Shown piece by piece: positions 31,560 through 42,916 of a DNA stretch of 64,000 nt. The position numbers were made by a program, and so were the translations under genes. Each line of letters opens with the position of its first letter. Position 1 is the first letter of the stretch. Under the pieces are notes generated by a model, which searched no databases, was not told where the DNA came from, and worked only from the letters and a program-made list of their open reading frames with translations. The stretch lies in the NCBI GenBank assembly GCA_964019425.1, contig OZ025819.1, positions 434,001 through 498,000 on the forward strand. The letters run 5' to 3'. This DNA is from Flectonema sp. DT1601 (taxonomy: Eukaryota; Euglenozoa; Diplonemea; Diplonemida; Diplonemidae).

Positions 31560-34500
31560 ATGTCGAACGTAGAGGACTTAAGCGACTCTGATAATCTATT
31601 CACACTGGTTCAGGCGCTTGGTGAAGGAGTCACAGACAGTAATTGGGTTCAACAAATTTGCCAAGGAGTCTACCCAGAAAAAGCATCAGCAGAAAGCCCA
31701 ACAGCTAAAAATGATATAACAGCGCTAGCAGATTCAATCTCAGACAGTGATAGTGATCAAAACAGTGATATTACTTATGTAGGACTTGTGAATTTAGGAA
31801 GTACTTGTTATCTGAATTCACTTATCCAATGTTTATATCACATCCCATACTTTAGAGCGAGTATTTATAACATTACTCAACAAGTTGATGGTTCAGTACC
31901 GTCTGCACTTCAGTTGTTATTCTTCTCAATGACTTGGAATCATAAATCGCCTGCGAGTACAAAACAACTGACTGACAGTTTTGGATGGAAAGGCGAAGAA
32001 CTCGCAACGCAACATGATCTTCATGAAATGTGTATAAAATTAAGAGAAAAATTAGAAGAAAAGATGAAAGGAACACCCTCAGAGGGTGACAGCAAAAGAC
32101 TATTTCAAGGCACCTACGACAACGTTGTACGAACACAAGACGGGACATATGAATCTGTGACAAGAGGTTCATTCTGTGAACTACAGTTGGAGATTAAAGG
32201 AAGAAATAACATCCTAGACGCGCTAGACGACCTGACCAAAGCAGAGGAATTAACGGACTCAAACAAATACAAAGTTGAAGAACCAGGAAAAGAACCAGTT
32301 TACAAAGACGCTAGCAAGTTCGTGAGATATAAACAGTTTCCTCCAGTTCAAATATTTCATTTAAAAAGGTTTGAAATTGATTACTACAGCGACAATCTTG
32401 ACCAGAGAAAGGTCTACGATCGATTTGAGTATCCAGAAACACTCGACCTTTCAAAATATGAGACAGGATATTCAGACAAGGACATCGCTGAAGAAAATAA
32501 AAACAATCCTTTGTACAAACCTGACAGCCAACCCTTGTACTCAATTCATTCTATTATCGTTCATAGCGGAGGTGTACGAGCAGGTCACTACTATGCATAT
32601 GTTCGTCCAGAAATGAATGATAAATGGTACAATTTCAACGATGCTTCCGTAACTAACATTCCTGCAGAAAGAGTATTCGAATACGCCTTCGGAGGTAAGA
32701 CATGGGTTAATTCATGGGGAGTTGAGCAGGTAGCCACAGCTACTTCTTACATATTAATTTATGTGAGGAATAGTTGTTTTCATGAAATATTTAAATCCCC
32801 CAGAGATAACATCCCGAGGGGAATTATTAAATCTTACGGTGAAATGATTCGTCGGCATCAAAACGAAGAACGTATTCGCCAAGAAGCTGGAAAGCAAGTC
32901 TTACTATTTATTGTAACGGACGCTGATATTCAGAGATATGTGTCTCTGAGACAGACGGAATTGTATCGGTTTTCTCTTAAGGATCGATCTATTGTGGTTG
33001 AAAAAAAAGCAACAATCTCAGAACTACGTTCTCTCATTCAAGAATCTTATGATATTCCTGGAAGTGATATACGGATATGGAACTGGGTAACTTTTTCGCT
33101 TCGGTGTCGAGATTCCTTCTCGTGGAGTGCTCCCTTACTGGATCCATCAGACGACGGCGAGACTACTCTCGATGTTAAGTGGGGAGACATCATGCCACAA
33201 AATGAGTTGTTTTCATTTCAAGTTTATCTCGAAACGGCCAAACCCCAACTTCCAATCCGACCACTATTCTGTAGCCAAGGTATTAACATTGCTCAAGCAG
33301 GAGAACCAAATCAATCATCTACTTATCGACAACAAAAGAAAGGAATTTCACACCCTGCTGTTAATGTTTTAAAAGGTGAAAAGCGATTGTTTTCGCAGAC
33401 CAATCCAGACGACGTTGAACCGCAATGGAATTTAACTCTTCCGAGACAGTCGTCAGGAAAATGTTATGAAATATCTAAAGTTACGGTGTATAATAGGCTT
33501 GATTTGAAATTTCTTTATCGATTTCAAAATTTAAATATCATCCTACTAAAAGATAATAATGTAGTGTTTGATTACACTAAACAAACTGGAGGTATTCCTT
33601 TCAATCCAAGAAACGAACTACAATCACCTCCTGTTTTTGATATTTCATTTGAGGCGCCTATTGAGGCAGATCGAATTGAAGTTCATAAAGACAATACAAT
33701 ATTTCCTATACCACCTCCTAGTGATGGAAATCTCATGTACAAATATCAAAGTAATTATGATAACGATGAATTTGGCTATCCTTGTACTGTCGATATGGGT
33801 GCTTGGTCAAGAAACCGAACACTTACACTAACATCTATAGATGTGTGGACTGTTCCTTCGTCAGAAATAGTACCGCAGTCACCTACGCTGATTAATTTCA
33901 ATCCTTATCTTAATTACCTTATAATGTTAAAGCAGTATTGTACTGAACTATCAGAGATTAAGTACATTGGTTCAATTATAGTAAACCAATATCACATGGT
34001 TTCGAGTCTCGACGATATATGTAAAGCCTTAGCAGGATACTCATCGTGGGATTCTTCAATTTCGATAAAATACTTCGATGAGACTCAAGAGCGTGTGTAT
34101 CCTATAAACTGTACAAAGCAAACTTTTAGAGAACAATCCCTGACACTAGGTGCGATTATCGTGTTTCAAGTTGAACACAATGACCCTCTCGATATTGATA
34201 GTGTTCATTTTCCAACTGTTCAGAGCTATTATGAATACTTGGCTGATCAAATTAAGATTCTTTTTGAACGTTTTGACAAGTATGTTCCGCCTCTTGAACT
34301 TGAACTGTGCGGATCAACGAGACATATTGAAATCACTGAGCAACTTGGTCATGTAACTGGTGAGGATCCGACTAAAATTCGTCTTTGGATTCAAAACGAC
34401 TACAACGAACCAAGAGATCTACCTGAGAGACGATCTGATAATAGAACTTTATCAGAAATGGTGTCTAGTACCTCAGCTGTTATTTACTATGAGGTTTTAG

Positions 34501-36196
34501 AGGATGTGACTGTGGCGGAGTCAGAGGAACAGTTGGCATTGTCGGTTTCATGTTGTCAGTTGAATGGTGATATAGAAACTGTTCATACGGTTACAATGAG
34601 TGTGAAGTCAACAGTTCGTGACTTAATTGGAATTATAAACGAGGAATTAGAATCAGAACTGCAGAACAAAATCATCCTTCCTGAAGAATACGTCTTATTA
34701 GAAATAGAAGATCACATGATTAAAGGGGAGTACCATGATAATGATATTCCGATACCTGATGTTGATAGACATTTTGAACTCCGTCCTATCCCTCCTCTGG
34801 TTGATTCTCCTTTGGAATTGTCACCTGCTGATCTGAATAACTTTACTGCTCAACCTGTTATTAATGTTCTTCAGTTTATTGAGAGTTATCATCCTTGGAC
34901 AGGAAAAACAGTTGCTGACATCCACTCAAGTCCATTTCAATTCAGACTCGTTCCTCTCGAAACTTGGAAGTCATTTCTTCAACGGTATGATTTCTGTTTA
35001 TTATAAAAAAAGAATTTGTTTTTCTAATTAAAAACACTTTAATATAACTATCACACAAACCAGGATACTTACCTTCTTGGGTATTACCGAAGATCAAATA
35101 TGCACACCTCCTTTATACATAGCTCTTTTAAATGATCAATGCGCTGTATCTGACATGGATGAAGTGGTGTTGGGAAGAATACAAACCCTCTGGTCGACGA
35201 GTAGAGTAGTTGTGATTGGTCTTAAGAGGTGTGCTGCTGTTCTTTTTTTTTTTTTTTTTTTGATATTTGGCAAATAATTGCTTTGGCCTGCCTTACCTTT
35301 ACGGAAATTCCTCTTATTCTTACTCGATACTAAATATGCTTAATGCATTCGTTGTGTTCTCTGATACTTTCTGAAGTTCTCTGTGGATCTGTTCTCAAAT
35401 AATAAAAAATAACAATAAATGATGATACTCCGCACCCTTCCTCCACCAGCATCCCCAAACCAGCTCCACAGAAGGCACCGTACTGAGTAGCGCTTCACGG
35501 CGTCTCCTCTCACCAGCCTTTTGGGTAAAGTCCCTCAAGGAAGAATTCACCCGAAAGGGGATGAGCTGCATGTTTTATGTAGCAACTTATCTGCTTCATG
35601 TTGATGAGTCTTCCTGTATTAAAGTCATGGAGCTGGAACCCTTTTAAAGGGTTACTACCTCAAGAGTGGCTTATCGTTTGAGGGATGCATACGAAAGTGG
35701 AATAGAGGGGTGTGGCTGATGTTGTTTCTGTTCTGTAACTCCCAGCTGTCCTTCAAGAGAAACCCTGATAACTGATATCATAGAACTCGGATTCGGTCTT
35801 GTCGTTAGAATTTTCCGCGTGCATTACACAATGTACGCTTGTTATTCTCAAGCAGTGAGGAAGCTGCTTCCACAAACTGATCATAACAAAAGAAATAAGA
35901 AACACACCACGTGAATGATAGTATTTCCAGTGTTGTACTACCAGATTTGTTTTCTTAATGTAAGTGAATATTCGCATCACGAGACCAAGATAACAAAAAA
36001 AAACAGACCTAAACCTCGAGTTAAACACATTCATCCGAAGAAGCCTCACATACCTGAGAAGTCATTGTGGATTGATTCACCAACTAATAGAAGGAACGGA
36101 GGTACGGAATCACATGAGCTGATGATTGAGGAGGCTTCAGATAATATGTCAACCGACGATACGCTATCCCCTAGACTTGAGGCACTTGTAGGATAA
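31560..36196 (+). CDS. USP7-like ubiquitin-specific protease with embedded discoidin-like domain
   Basis: Three exons (31560-34984, 35064-35228, 36007-36196) join in frame to about 1259 residues. The C19 catalytic domain (~75-400) is intact: Cys83 in GSTCYLNSL, His343 in RAGHYYAYV, Asp361 in NFNDASV. Collinear similarity to USP7 includes KQLTDSFGW, EKMKGT, QLEIKGRNN and RFEYPE. USP7-type ubiquitin-like domains follow, to the C-terminus. Between them, residues ~573-765 look like an F5/8C (discoidin/fucolectin) beta-sandwich: NIAQAGEPNQSSTY, PAVNVLKGE, FSQTN, PQWNLTLP, SKVTVYNR, LTSIDVW. The N-terminal MATH/TRAF domain of animal and plant USP7 is missing; about 70 acidic residues replace it. 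The enzyme should remove ubiquitin from proteins. Intron 1 is 79 nt; intron 2 is 778 nt. The exon-3 join (GLK-R-PKPR) fits the USP7 C-terminus. Confidence 0.88.
35229..36006 (+). other. Unusually long (778 nt) intron of the USP7-like gene
   Basis: The donor is GTGTGC at 35229 and the A-rich acceptor AACAG ends at 36006. Both flanking exons have matching phase, and direct joining agrees with USP7 C-termini. All other introns here are ~64-95 nt. About 500 bases inside (35420-35930) are of balanced composition, with a palindrome at 35637-35653 and several open but non-collinear short frames. It may host a noncoding RNA or extra alternative exons. An alternative exon at about 35744-35911 would also keep frame. 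Confidence 0.55.
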
Positions 36197-36999
36197 GAAA
36201 TCTTGTTTTAAAAAAATACACACTTTTTTTTATTATTTTTCAAGTCACTTTAATACTTAAGTGTCATTGCTGTTTATTATTGTTTTTTTTTTTTTTTTTT
36301 TTTTTTTTTTTGTTGTTTTTTTTTTCAAAACTTTATCACTCACTTTTTTAGCGCTCATATTTACAGTTATTATTCTTCATTTGTGCACTCAGATTATGTG
36401 TTTTATTTTCTCTTTATTTCAATGGGTGATTTTTTTTTAAAAAAATTTATTAAACTAAATATATGTTTCAATTTCTAATCTTTTTTTTTTTTACCACACA
36501 CACACCCTCCTTAAATAACTGAAATAAATTAATTTTATTTTATTATTATTTTTTTTTTTTAATTTCTGTTGGGAGTTCGAGTTACACGAAACCTCCCTAA
36601 ACTTCCGATAAATAAAAACTGTCCTATATATATGCCTATAATAAACAGATTTTGTGAAACAATATAAATATTATTACCTGTGGATTTTTTTTTTTTTTTT
36701 TTTTAATTTTGTTTTCTCAACGGTGACGGAAAAACACAAAAAATACACAAAAAAAAAAAAAAAAAAAAAAATGCTCATCCTTCCCTTTTTCGGTTTTTTG
36801 AAGAAAAAAAAAAAAAAAACTGGGGGAAAGGATAGTAAAAAAAAAAAAAGTTCTCTCTCTCTCCCCTTCTAAATTCTTACTCCCCTGCTAATTATTGTGG
36901 CCCTTAAGTTCTTAATAAAATCTAATTTGGAAAGATTGAAATTGAAAAAAAAAAGAAAACAAAAAAATTAATAATAATTTTCTTCAGGTAATCAATCAA
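36197..36999. other. Spacer, very AT-rich
   Basis: It is dominated by T and A runs, including T runs at about 36283-36311 and 36685-36704 and A runs near 36750 and 36804. No gene is seen. TTTTCTTCAG (AG 36986-36987) precedes the next start by 12 bases. Confidence 0.7.
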
Positions 37000-39198
37000 A
37001 TGGTTGCTTCGGATGTTAACGAACTGCCGGATGCTCATAAGCAAGCCTTAGTAGCTTTCTGCAACCATGAGGGAATCCCAAAGGGGCATGATGAAGCAGA
37101 GTTGCTTAGATTTCTGAAGGCATGTAAATTCAGAGTCGAAGCTGCAGTGTCAAGACTGCAAAAGACTCTTGCATGGAGGATCGCTTCATTGCCTATTGGA
37201 GAGGCTGCGGATTTGCCTCCATTACCACAAGTGTTAACATCATTGCAAGAGAAGAAGTGGTTTAGTTTAATGACGAAGCCAAACGCAGAAAACAGAAGCG
37301 TGTTTTACTGTCCAATAAAAACTCTTGAGGTGGGACCAAAGGCGGTTCCTTGGAAATGTAAACCTCCACGTTGTTATGGAGCACCCAGAATATTAGAACA
37401 GATGTGTGCCCTCTTCCACCTTTGGGAAAAAGGTATTTCTGAACTGAAAGCAGATCAACCAGAAGACTTAGTCTTCATGTTGAATGTAAAAAGTGTCAAA
37501 AGACCTCCAATCGCATTACTTCAACGTTGTAGTATGTTCTTAGGAGCTCACTACCCTGGTAGGATTCATAAGATTATTATATACCCTGCTCCCCCAAGAA
37601 TCGAACATAGGATTCGTGGTATGCTTAAATTCTTTGATATCGGTCAAGTTACAGAATCTGTACCAATTACTTGTATTAACAGCAGAGAAGCACTATTAAG
37701 AGAGTTGAGTGTTGCTACAAAAGAAGGGCCATACTTGACTTGGAATGATCTACCAGAAGATTTACAAGAAACTCATCCCCTTCCTTGTTTGGGAGGTGCT
37801 CCACGATGTGTGAAGGATAACCCGCAGCCTTCAGGAGGTCATTTTGTTGCTGCTAAAACAAAAGGACCGTTTACTACTACACCATGGTATCCTGATGGTG
37901 TTGACGCTTCTCAGATATCTCTCGAAGAGGAGTTGGCTGATTTCGCAGCGTTTGTTCTTCCCGTTCCTCAAGAGAAAGCTCGTCGATTGGCATTGCGTTC
38001 TGGAATTCAAGAAACACTTGATTCGATATCACCTGGAGCTACTGTTAAGTTAGTTGGTCCTGATGCTCATGGGTTAATAGTTGGAGGTGATTCTCTACAG
38101 TTGGCTGTTGATATTTCTGATCCAAACATTGGAGCTGCGGTACTTAGTAAAGCAGGTCATCAACTTATCCCAACTTCACACCCAGCAAAAGTATTAGCGA
38201 TATCACCTTGTGGTTGTCAAATAGAAATGTTATTGGGTGACTTAGGCATAGCCGCAAGAAAGATTGTTCCAACTGTCCGTCAGTGGCTTATTGAATTCGC
38301 TCCTGGAGCAGCAACGGCATACACGGTCCTGAGATGCATACTAAAACAATCAAGATACACTGATGAATCTCTTGGTGGTTTGGGAAGCGATGCATTAATG
38401 ATGATGGTCATTCACATCTGTCGTAATATCCGTCACAGTCATGCGGTTCCAAATAAGAAGAGGCAGCGTAAACATCATTCTACCAGCAAACAATTAATCG
38501 GTCAGGATGCTTTATTCAAAGCTAGCAGAACTCTCAATGGTGAGAGAGTTGTTAGAGGATTCTTACAATATTATGGCGCTGGTGAGTTTGATTTTATGAA
38601 CAACGCGGTTGACCCAGGCTCACACGAACCTCTTGGAAAGATGCATCCAGGAGCACCAGCAATATTGTGTCCTGTTCCTGGTTGGAATCTTGCAGAGGGA
38701 TGTACAAGGATGCCGTTAATTCAACAACAGTTGTTGTATTGTAAAACAGCACTCCTCAAAGCAGATGCTAAGGCAGCGACTTCAGCTCTTCCTCCTTACA
38801 ACAGGACATCTCATAGAACAGCGCTGTCATCTGTTTTATGTCACGATCCATTTTGGAAGAGAAAAGATGAACGCAAAGGACCGATTGGCCCGATTCCAGA
38901 ACCTGGAAAAAACATTGTCGATCGCATGCAAGGAAAGTGGAGAGACATGCGAGGACTTCTTTGGGAGGTAAACGGAACTAAAGTCCGTTGTGGTAATATG
39001 GTTGAATTCCTGTACACTATGGCTGCTCCAGCATGGACAGACGGTGTTTATTTATTAGGAGGCAATACAACTGGACCTCAAGGTAATTGTGTTGAATGGG
39101 ATGATGGTGATGTCTGGATGAGAGATTATCAAGGTGAGTCTTATCCGGAAGAGCCTACTGCTCATCATTACACTCCTTGGGTTGAACTACTGGCGTAG
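37000..39198 (+). CDS. Sec14 (CRAL-TRIO) protein fused to inactive-looking poly(A)-polymerase-like nucleotidyltransferase
   Basis: A 732-residue single-exon protein. Residues ~10-265 are a Sec14 lipid-binding domain: LLRFLKACKF in the CRAL-TRIO N region, then FMLNVKSVKRPP, HYPGRIHKIIIYPAP and SREALLREL. Residues ~308-480 match the TRF4/GLD2-type nucleotidyltransferase core in order: LVGPDAHGLIVGGDSLQL where family members have GS..GL..P.SDIDL, then CGCQIEMLL where the third Asp should be, then LRCILKQ and GGLGSDALMMMVI. Residues ~505-590 match the PAP-associated domain: GFLQYYGAGEFDF, then LCPVPGWNLAEG. The metal-binding Asp residues appear replaced (Gln at two places), so nucleotide transfer is unlikely. 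The C-terminal ~100 residues (GKWRDMRGLLW onward) are unassigned. Sec14 proteins move or present phosphoinositides; a lipid-linked RNA-binding role is speculative. Confidence 0.8.
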   Translation: MVASDVNELPDAHKQALVAFCNHEGIPKGHDEAELLRFLKACKFRVEAAVSRLQKTLAWRIASLPIGEAADLPPLPQVLTSLQEKKWFSLMTKPNAENRSVFYCPIKTLEVGPKAVPWKCKPPRCYGAPRILEQMCALFHLWEKGISELKADQPEDLVFMLNVKSVKRPPIALLQRCSMFLGAHYPGRIHKIIIYPAPPRIEHRIRGMLKFFDIGQVTESVPITCINSREALLRELSVATKEGPYLTWNDLPEDLQETHPLPCLGGAPRCVKDNPQPSGGHFVAAKTKGPFTTTPWYPDGVDASQISLEEELADFAAFVLPVPQEKARRLALRSGIQETLDSISPGATVKLVGPDAHGLIVGGDSLQLAVDISDPNIGAAVLSKAGHQLIPTSHPAKVLAISPCGCQIEMLLGDLGIAARKIVPTVRQWLIEFAPGAATAYTVLRCILKQSRYTDESLGGLGSDALMMMVIHICRNIRHSHAVPNKKRQRKHHSTSKQLIGQDALFKASRTLNGERVVRGFLQYYGAGEFDFMNNAVDPGSHEPLGKMHPGAPAILCPVPGWNLAEGCTRMPLIQQQLLYCKTALLKADAKAATSALPPYNRTSHRTALSSVLCHDPFWKRKDERKGPIGPIPEPGKNIVDRMQGKWRDMRGLLWEVNGTKVRCGNMVEFLYTMAAPAWTDGVYLLGGNTTGPQGNCVEWDDGDVWMRDYQGESYPEEPTAHHYTPWVELLA

Positions 39199-39988
39199 TG
39201 TTTGTTTGTTTTATGAAGTAGTTGTAGAGGAATACTAATGGTATTATTTACTGTTTTATTTTATCAGTTGATCCCAATATTGTGATGAAGGGTACCGCCT
39301 GGGGATTCACAAAGACACACCGGGGGGGTTCTCTTAATCAAAGATATCGGATTTTCACTTCATATATATTTACAGATTTTTTTCAGTTGTTCTACACGCA
39401 GGTGCTTCAACCATATTCCATGTTTATTACGTGCATTATGCATTAAAAAAAAAATTTTTTTTTTCTTCCGCTAGTGCATTCATGTTTGATCTGTTTTGTT
39501 GGTTAGTTTTTTTTTCTTCTTTTTCTTCTTTTTTTTCTCTTTTTTTTTTCAAAAGTTTCTAAAACTTTTTAGGGTAATCAAGTATCCCACATTGACATTC
39601 TGTGAAGTTTTCCCTAGATGATGATGGTTTTTGTGATGGTAATAAAATGTATGTACTAATATTAAATAAGTTTTTCTTCCTGTGTCATTCTTCCTTTCCT
39701 TTTTTTCGCATTAGAAGTTTGTTGGTTACTAAATACACCATTTATTTCTTTTTTTTTTTCTTTCTCTTCTTTTTCTTTTTTTCTCTAAAAAAAGATTATT
39801 TCGTTTATTGCTGTATTGTTGATTTATTGGTCACTTCGTTGTTGTTATTCGAAAAGGAATATTAAAAAAACAAAACAAAAAGAATGAGTATAAAATGTCA
39901 ATTCTATTTTTTTCTTTTTTTTACCCCTTTTTTTTTTTTTTCCCTTCACTTAAAATGTCAGCCTCTTGTATGTAGCTCAGGGCATGGT

Positions 39989-40520
39989 ACTTGATATTAA
40001 TTTTGTATTAATACCTAAAGTTGTTACTGTTTTTACATTGTCAAAGTTTCACCCCCTCGGAACCAGTGCATGTGGTCCCAAAATACCAGAATCAAAAAAA
40101 CGTCTTCTTCTGGTTAATAAGACGAAAAATATATTTCGATTTTTATATTTTCTTTTTTTCTTAACGTACCTTTTGATTACTAATTGCAAAATATTTTTTT
40201 TCAACCCCCCCGATACTTGATATTAATTTTGTATAAATACCCTAAAGTTGTTACTGTTTTTACATTGTCAAAGTTTCACCCCTCGGAACCTGCATGGGAC
40301 AGTACCTGGTTCCATATAACCAGAATCAAAAAACGTCTTCTTCTGGTCAAGACGAAAAATATATTTCCCTGTTTATATTTATTTTTTCTAAAACGTACCA
40401 TTTCCTTGATTACAAACTACTAATATTTTTTTTCCAGCCCCCTGATATTAATTTTGTGTCCATACCTAAGGTTGTTACTGTTTTTACATTGTCAAAGTTT
40501 CACCATCGCTGTGGGTCACT
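39989..40520 (+). repeat. ~225-bp tandem repeat, about 2.3 copies
   Basis: Copies begin with ACTTGATATTAATTTTGTAT at 39989 and 40215, and a truncated third starts at about 40443. Shared blocks include GTTGTTACTGTTTTTACATT, GTCAAAGTTTCACC, CCAGAATCAAAAAA and CGTCTTCTTCTGGT. Copies differ by small indels and substitutions, so the array is not brand new. A partial copy lies at 4849-4925. Confidence 0.85.
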
Positions 40521-40583
40521 GTAACTCAGTGAAATTGAATTGCTATTTTTTTATTTATTAATTTTTTTTTGCACTTAAGAAAC

Positions 40584-40810
40584 ATGAGAGATTCCTGCTA
40601 TGTCACATCCCGGAATGCCTTCGTTCTGATGTGCAGTATCTCGGTGCTGAACTTCTTCTCGATTCTGTGCATGACCCACCGTCGCTCAGAAAGAAAATCG
40701 CATGGAAGAATTATGCACGAAAAACGACAACCTATTCCACACAATGTGAGCCTTTTTCTGTAAAAACTTCACGGATGCACTGATGCCCCGTGACCTTTTT
40801 TTAGTCTCTG
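40584..40810 (+). CDS. Possible small membrane protein gene (weak)
   Basis: An ATG frame at 40584-40763 encodes 59 residues with one hydrophobic segment (FVLMCSISVLNFFSILCM) and a basic tail. Its codons look less AT-biased than the surroundings. A GTGAGC after CACAAT could be a donor and TCTCTGCAG (to ~40809) an acceptor, but neither matches this genome's A-rich intron pattern. No homologue is recognised, so chance is quite possible. Confidence 0.25.
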
Positions 40811-41951
40811 CAGAGATTCTCATTTAAAATGAATATTCTTTTTTGAAAGTGATACGACATGAATAAACGAGGTTAATGTGCTTCCAAAATATTTCTTTTT
40901 CCTTATTGCCACGGGACATTTCATCTGTCTTCCTCTACTTGCTTTATTGACTAACATGGCTAAAACCGATTGATGCAGACGGTTATATAGTTTTACCTAT
41001 AGTTTTGTTGTGACGTCAACAATTGCGCTTCAAAAAAAAAAAAAAACTAAACAATTTGCCCCTCTTTTTTTTCATTTTAGAATAAATTTTTTTTGTCTCA
41101 TCCTATTTCTTGCTCTTTTTTTTTTTTTTTTTTTTTTCCAACTTGATTCGGGTTCAAATGTATGTATCTTGGCGGTTGCCGATACCCATAGGAAAAGAAA
41201 AAAAGCAGTGAGTTCGTTCTCTGGTTTTTTTTGCTATACATCGGAAGATCGTGTTAACATGATACTATCTTGTTACCTCATTATTAGTTTGGCAGCGAAA
41301 AAATTCAATCGATGTACAGATCAATTCTTCTAAAGTTTTTGTACACAAGACTGCATGCGAGAATATCACTGCTGTTACCTGCTGCGTTATTCTTGTTTTT
41401 TTTTTTTTTTTTTTTGTTTCAGGCGAATTATCTCAATTTAAATTTCCCTGGAAAAAAAAAGCAAGCAAGTTAGCTACGGTTATATTAATATTTTTTTTTT
41501 TTATACATTTTTAAAAAAAAAAAAAAAAAAAAAAAAGCTGAAACTTCATTATGAGGTCGGTGCTGACGCATTTTTGTTATTCTTTTGAAGGAGAAATGTG
41601 GGTGACTTTCCAAGCTGGTTCAGAGACGTAAATCTTCATCATGCGACACGAGGATGCACCACATTTCCCTTCAAGTTGCTGTGACATTGATCTTCTTTGT
41701 TTACTGAGGAAATCGATGGTTTGAGTTTTTTTTTTTCTTTTCTTTTTACTGAAAATAAATACTTCCCTTTTTTTTTTTTTTCCTTTCTTTTATTCTTTTT
41801 AAGTAATCTTTTCGCTTTTGAAGGAATCTTTCTTTGTTGTCATTCCACTATTTTTTTAAAAATTTAAGTGAACCAATAATGAATGGAGGCTGGACACTGT
41901 TGGCACTCAGGTTTGTGTTCCTCGAAAAACATTACTCCCCCAACGTCTATT

Positions 41952-42083
41952 CTAAGGGTCACTCTGATAACTTAATGCATACATAAATTCATCAGGTTGA
42001 CTAATTTGAAATTCGGCATGATGCCCCGCCAACGCTTTCCAACTAGCAGGGACAAAGAGATATCCAGTTTCATCTTTGTTCAT
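41952..42083 (-). CDS. Possible minus-strand micro-ORF (weak)
   Basis: An ATG frame of 43 residues on the minus strand reads as protein-like sequence (DETGYLFVPASWKALAGHH, then EFQISQPDEFMYALSYQSDP at the end). The balanced composition contrasts with the poly-T surroundings. It could be a lone exon, a relic or chance. Confidence 0.22.
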   Translation of the reverse strand: MNKDETGYLFVPASWKALAGHHAEFQISQPDEFMYALSYQSDP

Positions 42084-42367
42084 TTTCAATCATGTGTTTG
42101 ATATATTTTTCTTTATAAATTTTTTTTTTTATTGTTTTTTTTTTTTTTTTTTTTTTTGCTGTACAGATGCCTATGTATGTAAAAAAAAAAAAAAAGAAAA
42201 AAAAAGGAACTGAATTTTTTTTGATTTCCCTCTCTCTGTGGCAAGGATAGTGAAGGTCAGACCTTCCTTGTGATCCCAGTCGCACTATCCTCGAGCGTGG
42301 CCTTTTTGCAAGCGTGTCTTTCTTAAGTTGGTTGGACTACTTGCCGTGTCTCTTCTTATTTCCTCAC

Positions 42368-42400
42368 TATTTATTTACTTATTTATTTATTTATTTATTT
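42368..42400 (+). repeat. TTTA microsatellite
   Basis: About eight units of ATTT/TTTA with one interruption (ACTT). Confidence 0.85.
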
Positions 42401-42590
42401 CAAAGCAGCTGCAAATCTCCTCTTTTTTTTTTTTTTTCTTCTTTTTCCCCGAATTGAAGTTTGACAAATTACTGAACACATAGGGTTTTTTTTTTTTTTT
42501 TTTTACAGATAATTCTTTTTTTTCGTAGTAACCCTATTTTAATTGTGCGCGATGGAAGGCTTAGTGGACTGCTTGCAATGCGGCGGACCA

Positions 42591-42637
<47 letters not shown>

Positions 42638-42879
42638 GTTATTCGCGCGTACATCCTCTTCGATTTAATTTTTTTTACCGTTCTTAGTGATGCATTGCAA
42701 GACAACTAACTTTACATTGAATTTTGAAATAAAACAGATTTTCCCTTTGATTTATATTGTTGAACTACACTGAATATGACAATCGCCTGCATCACATTGG
42801 GTTTTCAATACGTAAGAACCTTCATATATTATTGCTGCGTTGTTTTCGGTGAGTTGTCATTGATCTTAAATTATCTGTT

Positions 42880-42916
<37 letters not shown>

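Noticed and set aside
35419-35486. C/D snoRNA-like boxes (ATGATGA and CTGA) in the long intron
   Set aside because: Spacing is acceptable, but no terminal stem or paired internal boxes are visible, so I do not call a snoRNA.
35744-35911. Extra exon inside the long USP intron
   Set aside because: Frame and splice sites could fit, but USP7 C-termini have no matching insert, and direct joining of 35228 to 36007 is simpler. It is kept only as a possibility.
35753-36049. 98-codon minus-strand frame across the USP intron end
   Set aside because: It overlaps the supported last exon and acceptor on the + strand and shows no recognisable domain.
41010-41333. 107-codon frame with poly-Phe and poly-Lys
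   Set aside because: It reads through A and T homopolymers and is spacer low complexity.
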